A stretch of DNA of 64,000 nucleotides from Bacillota bacterium. Its GTDB lineage: Bacteria > Bacillota > Clostridia > Tissierellales > Sedimentibacteraceae. Position 1 is the stretch's first letter. Each line of letters opens with the position of its first letter. The notes under the pieces are model-generated. The model searched no databases. It was not told the DNA's origin and saw nothing but the letters and a program-made list of their open reading frames with translations. Made by a program: the position numbers and the translations under genes. The DNA lies in NCBI GenBank assembly GCA_023453025.1, contig JAEXUD010000027.1, positions 1 through 64,000 on the forward strand, read 5' to 3'. Below are positions 44,015 through 53,021 of this stretch, one piece after another.

Positions 44015-45430
44015 TCATGCATTATCTACTTTTGTAATTCCCATTTCTTCATTTGCTTCTAAATTTTTTTCATTTAAAATATCTTTTAATTTTTTATTTA
44101 GAGACACCCCTGCTGAACTGTCTTTCATAAACATAATTTTTATAGTGTTAAATATTATTATTATGTCTAACAACAAAGAATAATTTCTTATATACAACAA
44201 ATCATATTTAGCCTTATTTTCAGCATTTGTTGTATAATTGCCCAATATTTGAGCTAATCCCGTTATCCCAGCTTTAACATATACTCTATATTTGAATTCT
44301 TCAATCTCTTCATTAAATTTTTCAACGAAAAACAGTCGCTCCGGTCGAGGTCCTACTAAACTCATTTCTCCTTTTAGAACATTAAATAGCTGAGGGAATT
44401 CATCTATTCTTGTTGCTCTAAGAAACCTTCCTATAGGGGTTATTCTTTCATCCTTATCTACAGCTAATACAGGTCCCGTCTTTTTTTCAGCATCTACTAT
44501 CATGGTTCTGAATTTATATAACTTAAATAATTTATTTCCCAGTGTAACTCTTTCTTGCTTATAAAAAACTGGTCCACCATCATAGATTTTTACACTTAAC
44601 GCAACTAATAGTAATACTGGTGATGTTATTGTCAGTCCAGCTAATGAAATCACTACATCTATTACTCTCTTAACCAGTACTTGTTCAAAAGTTAATCCCA
44701 ACTTATCAACTTTTAAAAAAAGAATATCTTTTATTTGATTTGGTTTAGAATTTATTATTGCTAATTCATATAATCCAGGAATAAGGTAAACATCCTTTTG
44801 ATTTTCAGAACAATATTTTATAATATTGCTTCTGTCATGTATATCAATATTATTTCCAATATATATCTTTTCAGAATTATCTATTAATTTATATGTCCCT
44901 TCATTAACATGATTGCTAATGTATTTTAGATTATCCAAATTAATTTTATCCAGTAATAACTTTACTGCAAATTCTTCTGATTCTTCTTTGGAAGCAATTA
45001 TTAAGATATTTTTCTTTCTCCAATTTAATTTTATGAACTTTAATATAATAATTTTCAGGGTAAATATTAATATAAATTGAATAACATAACCTAATAGAAT
45101 AACACTTCGGGGAAATGAGAATCCTCTGTTAAAAAAAACAATGGCAATTACTGATAAATCTATTATTAATAATGATAATGCAATAGTAATAGCATTTTCA
45201 AAAATTGTTTTTTTAACAGTAGAAACTATATTATAAATATAAAATATAATTATAGAAGCTATTATTATAAAAGGAATGTTGTCATAAAAAGGTTGCAAGT
45301 TATACATCAATGGATTCATATCAAATCTCAATAAAAAGGCCAAATAAAATCCAAGTACAACAAAAGCAACATATATTACTTCCTCTATTAATTTAAAAAT
45401 AAAGCCATTACTATTAGTATTAAACTCCAT
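44015..45430 (-). CDS. Polyprenyl glycosylphosphotransferase (WbaP/WcaJ type)
   Basis: A 471-residue initiating enzyme with about five N-terminal membrane helices (to ~125), a Rossmann-like middle part and a C-terminal sugar-transferase domain: RVIDVVISLAGLTITSPVLLL, KFRTMIVDAEKKTGPVLA, RFLRATRIDEFPQLFNVLKG and VGPRPERLFF, then GITGLAQILGNY. It transfers a sugar-1-phosphate to undecaprenyl phosphate and starts repeat unit B. The sequence class is different from the two small PglC-like enzymes of locus A. Confidence 0.92.
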   Translation of the reverse strand: MEFNTNSNGFIFKLIEEVIYVAFVVLGFYLAFLLRFDMNPLMYNLQPFYDNIPFIIIASIIIFYIYNIVSTVKKTIFENAITIALSLLIIDLSVIAIVFFNRGFSFPRSVILLGYVIQFILIFTLKIIILKFIKLNWRKKNILIIASKEESEEFAVKLLLDKINLDNLKYISNHVNEGTYKLIDNSEKIYIGNNIDIHDRSNIIKYCSENQKDVYLIPGLYELAIINSKPNQIKDILFLKVDKLGLTFEQVLVKRVIDVVISLAGLTITSPVLLLVALSVKIYDGGPVFYKQERVTLGNKLFKLYKFRTMIVDAEKKTGPVLAVDKDERITPIGRFLRATRIDEFPQLFNVLKGEMSLVGPRPERLFFVEKFNEEIEEFKYRVYVKAGITGLAQILGNYTTNAENKAKYDLLYIRNYSLLLDIIIIFNTIKIMFMKDSSAGVSLNKKLKDILNEKNLEANEEMGITKVDNA

Positions 45431-45443
45431 TATATCGCCTCTT

Positions 45444-47312
45444 TTATTCTTTTATATCAACCTTTTTCATAATTATATAGTTAATGCTTATTCCTAATCC
45501 AAGTATCAACCAAAATATAGGTGCTACACTTACTACATTATCATTGAAAAACCCAGATATTAAATAACCTATAACACTTATTAGACAAGATGCTCCAACA
45601 TATTTCTCTAATGTATTATAAACAATTTTGCTATATAATTTAAATCCCGTAACAATATATATAAAGAATGTTACTAGTAGAGATATTATAGATATCGCTC
45701 CTGTATTTACTGCTGTCTGCATGTACATATTATGTGGTTTATCAATTACCATGTTTGCATCCATGTAGATATTTAATTTAGCTATAAAATCATCTTGCGG
45801 AAATGCAATCGGATAATTGTCAGCACCTGTACCAAATATAAAATTATCACCTATTAAAGGAAGTGTTCTGCTCCAAATATATCCCCTGTCAGACATCAGT
45901 TTTTCATATCCACGTAATGATTTGAAACTATCTGCTACAATAGGTTCTGTAATCCTTCCTCCACTGCCCAACAATTTTGCTCCATCTTGTGTAAAGTAAA
46001 AATTAAGAGTACCCCATCCCATATAAGTAGTTATAGTAACACCGGGATAGTTCTTAGGGATTTGTATATTATTTATATGCCAATATTTGTCATTATCATT
46101 AATCAGAATTTTATTTCCTTGTGTTGTTATTGGCAATTCAATCATATTTTCATCAAGAAAGTATAATTTATTATCATCTAATTTCATATTTAAAGTTTGT
46201 TTATTTGTTTTTATGTGAATAGTATTATATCCTAATATTATTTCTTCAAATTTAAAAGCAGTTTCATCTTGAGTTTTTATATTGTTAATTTGACCTAATA
46301 TATTAAAAGACTTAATCCTATTTATTAATGCTCCTTGAGAGGTAAAATTCATAGCCATAAAAAGTATTATTAAAACTGCAGCTATGCTTGAAGAAATTTT
46401 CCAATATCTTTTTATTACTTTCCTAAATAACCATATTCCAAATATAGCTGACACAACAACTCCCAGATATCCCGCTCTTGAATTACATCCAATCCATGTA
46501 AATATCATTAAAACAACAGCTATACCTGCAACTATTTTTTGTTTATTATTCTTAAAACCTAAGAGAAATGCAACTGCTAACGGCAACATCAAAGTTGCAA
46601 AACTACCCACAAAATTCGTATTAAACAATGTGCCATATATAGTTTTTGGGCCAAATGAAAATGAGAGATTATCAACCTTTAAATTATTTGGAACAATTAA
46701 ATCTTTACCAATTCCAGTCTGAAAAAAATCAAATCCAAAATATTGCCCTACACCGATTATTCCTTCAACTATCATCAGAAACAAAAATGCATTAACAAAC
46801 AATTTCACATCTCTTTCATTATTTACAAAGTTTATGGTCAGAAATGTTATAATTACATAACTCAAAAGAACAAACATCCCTTGATACATATCTACAAAGC
46901 CCCAAAGAGCTGTTTGAGTATCTTTTGCAAATATTGTTGATATGATTACAAATATTGCATATACCCCAAGTGGTATATAGTATTGTTTTAAATTTTTAAA
47001 TGGCAATTTTTTTTGTGTGTAGAGTATGATATAGAAAATTAGTGCAATTGCTGTAAGCCCCATCACCCAGCGTGATTTCCAGTAGCTGAAGAAATCCAGA
47101 TACTGCTGCTGGCCTGTCCAATATAAGGCTTGAGTTGTGCCTGACAGGTCAACGTATTTTGCATATACTATCATCGGTACAAAGCCTGCTATGAGTAAAA
47201 GGGGCAGAAAGTAAAAGACTGAAAGCCTTTTGTTTTCATAATCTATGGTAATTGTATTTTTTATTTTGGTATTTTTAGTTTTAGTTTCTTTTTTTTCATT
47301 TTTGGTTTTCAC
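45444..47312 (-). CDS. O-antigen ligase family membrane protein with large external insert
   Basis: A 622-residue membrane protein. About ten hydrophobic helices lie in the first ~325 residues, and a Wzy_C loop is seen around IGDNFIFGTGADNYPIAF and DKPHNMYMQTAVNTG (about 490-545). Between them (about 340-470) sits a hydrophilic beta-rich insert (TAFKFEEIILGYNTIHIK, KLYFLDENMIELPI, TYMGWGTLNFYFTQDG). It could be a polymerase, a ligase linking polysaccharide to the wall, or a protein glycosylation ligase. It is the first gene of locus B, with a good promoter at 47356-47384. Confidence 0.82.
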   Translation of the reverse strand: MKTKNEKKETKTKNTKIKNTITIDYENKRLSVFYFLPLLLIAGFVPMIVYAKYVDLSGTTQALYWTGQQQYLDFFSYWKSRWVMGLTAIALIFYIILYTQKKLPFKNLKQYYIPLGVYAIFVIISTIFAKDTQTALWGFVDMYQGMFVLLSYVIITFLTINFVNNERDVKLFVNAFLFLMIVEGIIGVGQYFGFDFFQTGIGKDLIVPNNLKVDNLSFSFGPKTIYGTLFNTNFVGSFATLMLPLAVAFLLGFKNNKQKIVAGIAVVLMIFTWIGCNSRAGYLGVVVSAIFGIWLFRKVIKRYWKISSSIAAVLIILFMAMNFTSQGALINRIKSFNILGQINNIKTQDETAFKFEEIILGYNTIHIKTNKQTLNMKLDDNKLYFLDENMIELPITTQGNKILINDNDKYWHINNIQIPKNYPGVTITTYMGWGTLNFYFTQDGAKLLGSGGRITEPIVADSFKSLRGYEKLMSDRGYIWSRTLPLIGDNFIFGTGADNYPIAFPQDDFIAKLNIYMDANMVIDKPHNMYMQTAVNTGAISIISLLVTFFIYIVTGFKLYSKIVYNTLEKYVGASCLISVIGYLISGFFNDNVVSVAPIFWLILGLGISINYIIMKKVDIKE

Positions 47313-47355
47313 GTTGTTCCCCCACAGTAATAATTGTCTTCATTTGTCGTATAAT

Positions 47356-47384
47356 ATTGTAACATCTTACTGCACATGTTGCAA
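47356..47384 (-). promoter_or_regulatory. Promoter of capsule locus B
   Basis: Minus strand TTGCAA (47379-47384), 17-base spacer, TACAAT (47356-47361), about 45 bases before the start at 47312. No riboswitch is seen in this short leader. Confidence 0.65.
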
Positions 47385-47507
47385 CGGTTTTTATGTATAT
47401 AAATAATGCAAGTCTTGAATTTATTGCTAATAACCTATGTATTCTTTCAACAATGCTCTGTTTCCCGGCAGATTGGGAACCGGCACCGACATTTATCTGA
47501 AATAAAA

Positions 47508-47543
47508 ATATGATTTTGATTCTAAAGAAATCAAAATCATATT
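47508..47543 (-). terminator. Terminator after the EAL gene
   Basis: ATATGATTTTGATT pairs with AATCAAAATCATAT around a short loop, and TTTTTATTT follows on the minus strand. It ends the phosphodiesterase transcript before locus B. Confidence 0.85.
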
Positions 47544-47558
47544 AATAGTAACTCTTTA

Positions 47559-48875
47559 TTAAAAATTCAGGATATACGATTCTGCTTCATCAGCCGTCAG
47601 AGGCTTGCTGTAATAAAATCCCTGAATCATGTCACAGTCGATGGATTTTAATATTTCGAGCTGTTCTTTTATTTCCACTCCTTCGGCTATAACCTTCATG
47701 CCGAGGCGGTGGGAGGCTTTGATTATACAGTCAACCATAATGAATTTTTCATCTTTTAAAAATTTGTCTATGAATATTTTATCTATTTTCAGATAATCGA
47801 ATTTCCCGGCAAAGTCTATCAGGTTCTTAAAAGAATTGTACCCTGTTCCGTAATCGTCCAGGGATAATTTCGCACCTGTGCTTTTTAGTTTCTTTAGTTG
47901 TTCCAGTGCCGGCTTCTCATCCTGCAGCACTGACTTTTCAGATATTTCAAATTCGATGTATTTTGGATTAATATCGTTTTCCATAATATAGCTCTTGACA
48001 TGGTCTATAAATGCTTCATCATTCAGATCTTTGGATGAAATATTCATCGAAACAGCTATTTCAATTCCTTTTTCTTTCCATTCCTTCAGTTGCTTTGTTA
48101 CGCTGCTGAATAACCAATTGGTAATTTCATTGATGAATCCTGCATCCTCTGCTCTTTTAATCAATTCGGAAATTGACATGTAGCAGTTGTTCTGGTCATT
48201 CCATCTGAGCAATGCTTCAACACTGGCGATTTTATCCTTTTGTATATCAATTATAGGCTGGAATGCCAATGTAAACTTATTGTTTTTCAAGGCATTATAA
48301 AGCGATACAAGGTCGCGGTAATATATTTCCTGCTCCTTGTCTATAATATTGTTATAAACATGTGTATTGTTTTTAGTTTTGCAGGCTTGGTCCAATGCCT
48401 TGTCCAGCATTGTCAGAAGTGTGTCCGCATCTGTATTATGGCTGGGATAATTGGCTATTCCGCCTCTTATGGCAAGTGAAATCGGCAAGACGTCTATATG
48501 CATCGGATTTTTTGTACTCGATATGAATTCTTTTGCTGAATTACTAGCTTCGACCGTCTTTGTTTCAGGCAGCAGCACTGCAATTTTATTGCCTTGGATG
48601 GTGTAAATTTTACCGTTTTCAAAAAATTTTTCAGCGGCTTTATGTAATTCAGCATATGCTTTGTTGCTTATTTCAAAATCCACATATCTCCTGATCATAT
48701 CCATATTTTCAAATGTGAAAAGAATCATGGAAATGCTGCTGTATTTGTCGCTCTTGATTAAGTTATTCAAATCTATTCTGAATTTATTTGAGTTAAAATA
48801 ACCGGTAGTAATATCTTTATAAGCCTTATTGTTTTCCTGTGCAGTTTTTAATAGTTTCAATATCCCCTTATCCAT
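47559..48875 (-). CDS. c-di-GMP phosphodiesterase (degenerate GGDEF + EAL)
   Basis: A 438-residue cytosolic protein. The N-terminal GGDEF-like domain (about 20-165) has GNKIA in place of GGDEF and should not make c-di-GMP. The EAL domain (about 185-435) has every catalytic marker: VEALLRW, MNISSKDL, EFEISE, LDDYGTGYNS, LKIDKIFID, IAEGVE and GFYYSKP. It should hydrolyse c-di-GMP to pGpG. It lies directly upstream of capsule locus B and 18 kb from the c-di-GMP riboswitch of locus A. No sensory or membrane domain is present. Confidence 0.92.
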   Translation of the reverse strand: MDKGILKLLKTAQENNKAYKDITTGYFNSNKFRIDLNNLIKSDKYSSISMILFTFENMDMIRRYVDFEISNKAYAELHKAAEKFFENGKIYTIQGNKIAVLLPETKTVEASNSAKEFISSTKNPMHIDVLPISLAIRGGIANYPSHNTDADTLLTMLDKALDQACKTKNNTHVYNNIIDKEQEIYYRDLVSLYNALKNNKFTLAFQPIIDIQKDKIASVEALLRWNDQNNCYMSISELIKRAEDAGFINEITNWLFSSVTKQLKEWKEKGIEIAVSMNISSKDLNDEAFIDHVKSYIMENDINPKYIEFEISEKSVLQDEKPALEQLKKLKSTGAKLSLDDYGTGYNSFKNLIDFAGKFDYLKIDKIFIDKFLKDEKFIMVDCIIKASHRLGMKVIAEGVEIKEQLEILKSIDCDMIQGFYYSKPLTADEAESYILNF

Positions 48876-48914
48876 AGTCTCTCCCCTTTTTTGTATTTTT
48901 TTATCATAGTTATC

Positions 48915-48943
48915 GATATAGTCTATATGTAGTTAATAATCAA
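48915..48943 (-). promoter_or_regulatory. Candidate promoter of the EAL gene
   Basis: Minus strand TTGATT (48938-48943), 17-base spacer, TATATC (48915-48920), about 40 bases before the start; AAAGGGGAGAG provides the ribosome-binding site. No riboswitch is seen in the leader. Confidence 0.5.
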
Positions 48944-49115
48944 TTAGTTATTCGGCAGATGTTAATCTGTGAAAGCATGTTCTGCATTATTAAGAGTTGT
49001 GATTGTCTTAAGCTTTATATCGGCATAATTTTACAAATTATTAATTTTTACAACAAAAACCGGTAAATTATATGTACAAAAAAATGGGGGTTTCCGCATC
49101 AGTGATTATTAACTT

Positions 49116-49147
49116 ATCATTCTGAAAGCGCAAGCCCGAAGAATCTC
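49116..49147. repeat. Short dispersed repeat, copy 1
   Basis: ATCATTCTGAAAGCGCAAGC...GAAGAATCTC is related to the segments at 51138-51165 and 62305-62378. It lies just after the nagA stop. Confidence 0.5.
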
Positions 49148-49163
49148 ATATTAAATATACAGC

Positions 49164-50297
49164 TTATAATTTTACTAAAAATATGTTTATATCATCATCA
49201 AATAAAATCAAATCCGCATCTTTTCCGATTTCTATGCTTCCTTTATATTTATCTATTCCGACGGCCTTTGCAGGAGTGAGGCTTGCCATTCGTACTGCCT
49301 CATGGATTGGAACGTTTAAGTATCTGACCATATTATATACTGCTGATCTTAAGTTTAATGTTGAGCCTGCCAGGCTGCCGTCCTCTAAGCGGGCTGCCCT
49401 GTCTTTTACCGTTACTTTCTGACCGCCCAGTTCGTATTCTCCGTCTTCTAAGCCTGCTGCCCTCATAGCATCCGACACAAGGATTATTTTGTCAGCTCCT
49501 TTCATTTTCAGGGCAATTTGAACTGCCGCATCATGGAGATGAATTCTGTCGTATATTATTTCACAGTATACTCTTTCATCAGTTAACGAGGCTCCGACTA
49601 TGCCCGGTTCTCTGTGGGTGAAGCTTCGCATGCCGTTATAGAGGTGGGTTGCCACCGTTGCTCCGTGCTTGATGCCGTTTATTGCCTCAGCATATGTTGC
49701 GTTGCTGTGGGCCATGGCTGCGATTATGTTGTTTTCCTTTAGGTAGGAAATAAGCTCCGGCGCTTCCTCTTTTTCAGGTGCTATTGACACCATTTTTATT
49801 TTATTGCCGGATATATCTTTTAAATTTTTTATAAAAGACATATCAGGTTCTTTTATAAACTCTTCGGGCTGGGCTCCTTTTTTGTTTGCGGAAAAAAACG
49901 GTCCTTCCAGATGCACACCAAGCAGCTGTGATGAATTATCTTTATTTTTGTACTCTGCTATGTTTTTTACTGCCTTTGTCATATTTTCGTATGACTGCGT
50001 CAGGACGGTTCCCAGATATGAGGTTACACCATTTTTTAAATGGTATTTTCCTATTTTGTCTATGGCTTCTTCTGTTGCATCCATGAAGTCACAGCCGGAA
50101 TTGCCATGGTTATGAATATCTATAAATCCCGGTGACAGGAACATACCCTTGCCGTCTATGATTTGATCGACGGATTCTGTTTTTATATTTTGTTCTGGAT
50201 TTATACTTGTTATTTTTCCTTCACCGGTTATTACTCCATAACCGCTCAATACTTCCTGTGGAGTGATAAGTTTTATATTTTTAAATAAAGTGCTCAT
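49164..50297 (-). CDS. nagA: N-acetylglucosamine-6-phosphate deacetylase
   Basis: A 377-residue amidohydrolase. The metal ligands are in GFIDIHNHG (His62, His64) and HLEGPFFS, and VSDAMRAAG holds the catalytic Asp. It turns GlcNAc-6-P into GlcN-6-P and acetate. It is the last gene of the murein-sugar operon, 38 bases after nagB. GlcN-6-P can go to glycolysis through NagB or to UDP-GlcNAc for wall and capsule. Confidence 0.95.
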   Translation of the reverse strand: MSTLFKNIKLITPQEVLSGYGVITGEGKITSINPEQNIKTESVDQIIDGKGMFLSPGFIDIHNHGNSGCDFMDATEEAIDKIGKYHLKNGVTSYLGTVLTQSYENMTKAVKNIAEYKNKDNSSQLLGVHLEGPFFSANKKGAQPEEFIKEPDMSFIKNLKDISGNKIKMVSIAPEKEEAPELISYLKENNIIAAMAHSNATYAEAINGIKHGATVATHLYNGMRSFTHREPGIVGASLTDERVYCEIIYDRIHLHDAAVQIALKMKGADKIILVSDAMRAAGLEDGEYELGGQKVTVKDRAARLEDGSLAGSTLNLRSAVYNMVRYLNVPIHEAVRMASLTPAKAVGIDKYKGSIEIGKDADLILFDDDINIFLVKL

Positions 50298-50335
50298 GAT
50301 TGGCCTTCTTGTATATTAGTATTTAAAGTATGATA

Positions 50336-51073
50336 TCATCCGCCGACATTCAGGTTTTTTGCCGCTTCTTTGTCTGTTATTACAGTTATGTTGTTGTGAA
50401 GCTGCAATATTGATGCGGGAAGCCGGGGGGTTATTTTGCCTTTTATTGTCTTTGCTATTGCTTCTGATTTTGATACTCCTGATGCTATCAGAACTATTTT
50501 TTTAGCTGATAATATTGTTTTAATTCCCATGGTTATGGCAATCTTAGGAACATCCTCTATGCGGTCGAAGAATCTTGAGTTGGCCGTTATAGTATTAGGC
50601 TGCAGCTTCACTTCATGTGTGTATGGGTCAAAATAATTCGCCGGCTCATTGAAGCCTATGTGTCCGTTTTTTCCTATTCCTATAAACAATATATCCATGG
50701 AGCCTGCTGCTTTTATTTTATTTTCATAGGCGGTGCATTCTTGTTTTATATTGTTGGTCATACCATTGGGAATATTTATATTTTCATGTTTAATGTCTAT
50801 ATGTGCAAACAGATTTTTATTCATAAAATAATAATAGCTGTTTTTATTTGTTTTTTCTAACCCTGTGTATTCGTCCAGGTTAAATGTTCTGACATTTTTA
50901 AATGATATGCTGTTTTTATTAAATTCATCCAACACTATGCTGTACATGCCGAGGGGTGTTTCGCCTGTGGGGAGACCAAGAACCGCATCGCTTTTAGATT
51001 TAACGGTATTTAAAAAATATTGGGCTGCAAGCTCACTTACTTCCCTGTAGTTGCTTTTTACTATTACTTTCAT
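50336..51073 (-). CDS. nagB: Glucosamine-6-phosphate deaminase
   Basis: A 245-residue isomerase/deaminase: LGLPTGETPLGMY, FNLDEYTGLEK with the catalytic Asp, and GIGKNGHIGFNEP. It converts GlcN-6-P to fructose-6-P and ammonia. Length is normal for Gram-positive NagB, which lacks the allosteric C-terminal part of the E. coli enzyme. A 110-base gap with a short dispersed repeat separates it from murR. Confidence 0.95.
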   Translation of the reverse strand: MKVIVKSNYREVSELAAQYFLNTVKSKSDAVLGLPTGETPLGMYSIVLDEFNKNSISFKNVRTFNLDEYTGLEKTNKNSYYYFMNKNLFAHIDIKHENINIPNGMTNNIKQECTAYENKIKAAGSMDILFIGIGKNGHIGFNEPANYFDPYTHEVKLQPNTITANSRFFDRIEDVPKIAITMGIKTILSAKKIVLIASGVSKSEAIAKTIKGKITPRLPASILQLHNNITVITDKEAAKNLNVGG

Positions 51074-51137
51074 TGTTTAAATCCCTTTTCGATAATTATA
51101 TAATGATTATTACACGATGTTTGTAACTGGCAGAGAT

Positions 51138-51165
51138 GAGATCCTTCGCTGCCGCTCAGGATGAC
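51138..51165. repeat. Short dispersed repeat, copy 2
   Basis: GAGATCCTTCGCTGCCGCTC...GATGAC, in the gap between murR and nagB, in the opposite orientation to the first arm of the copy at 62305. Confidence 0.5.
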
Positions 51166-51182
51166 AGCGGAGGAAATAATCA

Positions 51183-52040
51183 TTACATCTGCTTAAATTC
51201 ATTTATTGCATCCGCTGTGTTTTCCAGACAGCTTATAGTGCTGTCATATTTTGATGTTGCGTAGCACATAAACAGGACGTCAATTATATATAGCTGTGAC
51301 ATACGTGATGCTGTTGCAGCACTTCTGAATGGTGTTTCAATGCTTGACGGCGTATAAAGATTGTATTTCGATATTTTCCCCAATGCCGTCCTGCCGTACC
51401 TTGTTATGCCTATTGTATTTACACCCTTTGAATTCGCCAGTTCCACAAGCTTCACCGTCTCATTTGTTTCGCCTGATGAGGATATGCCTATTACCACATC
51501 GTTTGGCTTCAGGTTTGCTATCATGGTTGCATTCAGATGAGTGTCCTCAATCGCATAGCATGGTTTATTCACCCGTATGAATTTTTGCTGGGCATCTTTT
51601 GCTGCTATGAAGGATGCCCCCATACCGTAAACTAAAATCGTGTCTGCTTTGTCAATTAAATCTACGCAGCTTTCAATTATTTCCTCATTTAGGAACTGAA
51701 GTGTTTCATCTATGGATTTGATTGTGTTGTTCCTCAGGCTTTGGATAATTGATTTTATGGTATCGTCTTTTTTAATATCTGAATAGGATGCGTCATGTGA
51801 CGAGCTCAAATCTCCCAAAACTCTTATTTTCAGTTCCTGATAACCGCTTAGTCCTAATGACTTGCACAACCGTATAACGGCGGAACTGCTGGTTTCACTG
51901 GCTTCACCCAGTTCCGACGCCGTCATCATAGCAATTTGATTGGGGTTGTTGAGTATAAAACTTGCTGTTTTCTTTTCTGATTCCGGCAAATCATTCATAA
52001 CATTTTTAATCATTGCCAGTCCGCCTGACCTTATTGACAT
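51183..52040 (-). CDS. murR: RpiR/MurR family transcriptional regulator
   Basis: A 285-residue regulator with an N-terminal HTH_6 domain (1-77, TASELGEASETSSSAVIRLC) and a C-terminal SIS sugar-phosphate-binding domain (about 120-260: VYGMGASFIAAKDAQQK, IGISSSGETNETV). In such operons the ligand is usually MurNAc-6-P or GlcNAc-6-P. Its gene lies within the operon it should control, after murQ. The inverted repeat over the anmK promoter (60737-60784) is its probable operator. Confidence 0.88.
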   Translation of the reverse strand: MSIRSGGLAMIKNVMNDLPESEKKTASFILNNPNQIAMMTASELGEASETSSSAVIRLCKSLGLSGYQELKIRVLGDLSSSHDASYSDIKKDDTIKSIIQSLRNNTIKSIDETLQFLNEEIIESCVDLIDKADTILVYGMGASFIAAKDAQQKFIRVNKPCYAIEDTHLNATMIANLKPNDVVIGISSSGETNETVKLVELANSKGVNTIGITRYGRTALGKISKYNLYTPSSIETPFRSAATASRMSQLYIIDVLFMCYATSKYDSTISCLENTADAINEFKQM

Positions 52041-52058
52041 GGTATTCCTCCGATATAG

Positions 52059-52967
52059 TTATTTTACAGCTTCAAGTGCTTTTCTTATATATCCTTTATT
52101 TTCTTCTAATATTCTTTTTGCATCTTCTATATTTAAATCTGAAATTTTCATAAAGATTGCAAGTTTACAGTTATAGTTTGTCTCGTTCAATACTGATTCA
52201 GCTTCTTCTTCGGAAATTCCCGTAGCTTCTGTAACTATACTTTTGCATCGTTCTACAAGCTTATCATTTGAAGCCTTCACATCAACCATTAAATTTTCAT
52301 ACACTTTTCCGTACTTAATCATCACCACGGTTGATATCATGTTAAGTACCAATTTTTGAGAGGTTCCGGCTTTCATGCGTGTGGAGCCTGTTACTGCTTC
52401 CGGTCCTGTCACAGGGCATATGGGAATGTCTGCAACCCGATTCAGCTCGGAATCAGGGTTGTTGCTTATTCCTACCGTTACGGCCCCCAGGCTTCCGGCA
52501 TATTCAACCGCACCCAGGACATATGGCGTCCTGCCGCTTGCGGCTATTCCGATCAGAACGTCTTTTTGATTAAAATTAATATTTTTTAAATCATGCACTC
52601 CAAGCTCTGAATCGTCTTCTGCACCTTCTATTGATTTAACTATTGCTTTTTCGCCGCCCGCTATGAAGGCCTGAACAAGTTCCGGATCTGTGCCGTAGGT
52701 GGGAGGGCACTCCGATGCGTCTAATATCCCTATTCTTCCGCTGGTTCCGGCACCAATGTAAATAAGTCTTCCGCCGGCAAATAATTTTTCCGCTATTATA
52801 TCAACAGCTTTGGTGATGTTAGGAATTTCTTTTTCAACAGCCAATGCTACCTTTTTATCTTCGTTGTTTATCAGCGTAAGCATCTCACCTGTTGAAACGC
52901 TGTCTATATTCATCGTGTTTGTGTTTCTGTGTTCTGTCAGTAAGTACAATGTATTAATTTTTTTCAC
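52059..52967 (-). CDS. murQ: N-acetylmuramic acid 6-phosphate etherase
   Basis: A 302-residue SIS-domain etherase: RNTNTMNIDSVSTGEM, YIGAGTSGRIGILDASECPP (catalytic Glu) and GSTRMKAGTSQKL. It cleaves the lactyl ether of MurNAc-6-P to GlcNAc-6-P and D-lactate. The start is a GTG, since AATAAAGAG lies before it and no ATG fits. Product goes to NagA, and substrate comes from AnmK. Confidence 0.95.
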   Translation of the reverse strand: MKKINTLYLLTEHRNTNTMNIDSVSTGEMLTLINNEDKKVALAVEKEIPNITKAVDIIAEKLFAGGRLIYIGAGTSGRIGILDASECPPTYGTDPELVQAFIAGGEKAIVKSIEGAEDDSELGVHDLKNINFNQKDVLIGIAASGRTPYVLGAVEYAGSLGAVTVGISNNPDSELNRVADIPICPVTGPEAVTGSTRMKAGTSQKLVLNMISTVVMIKYGKVYENLMVDVKASNDKLVERCKSIVTEATGISEEEAESVLNETNYNCKLAIFMKISDLNIEDAKRILEENKGYIRKALEAVK

Positions 52968-53021
52968 CTCTTTATTGTGGACGTAATCGTCATTTTAAAT
53001 AAGCTCCTCAGTGATGATTCG

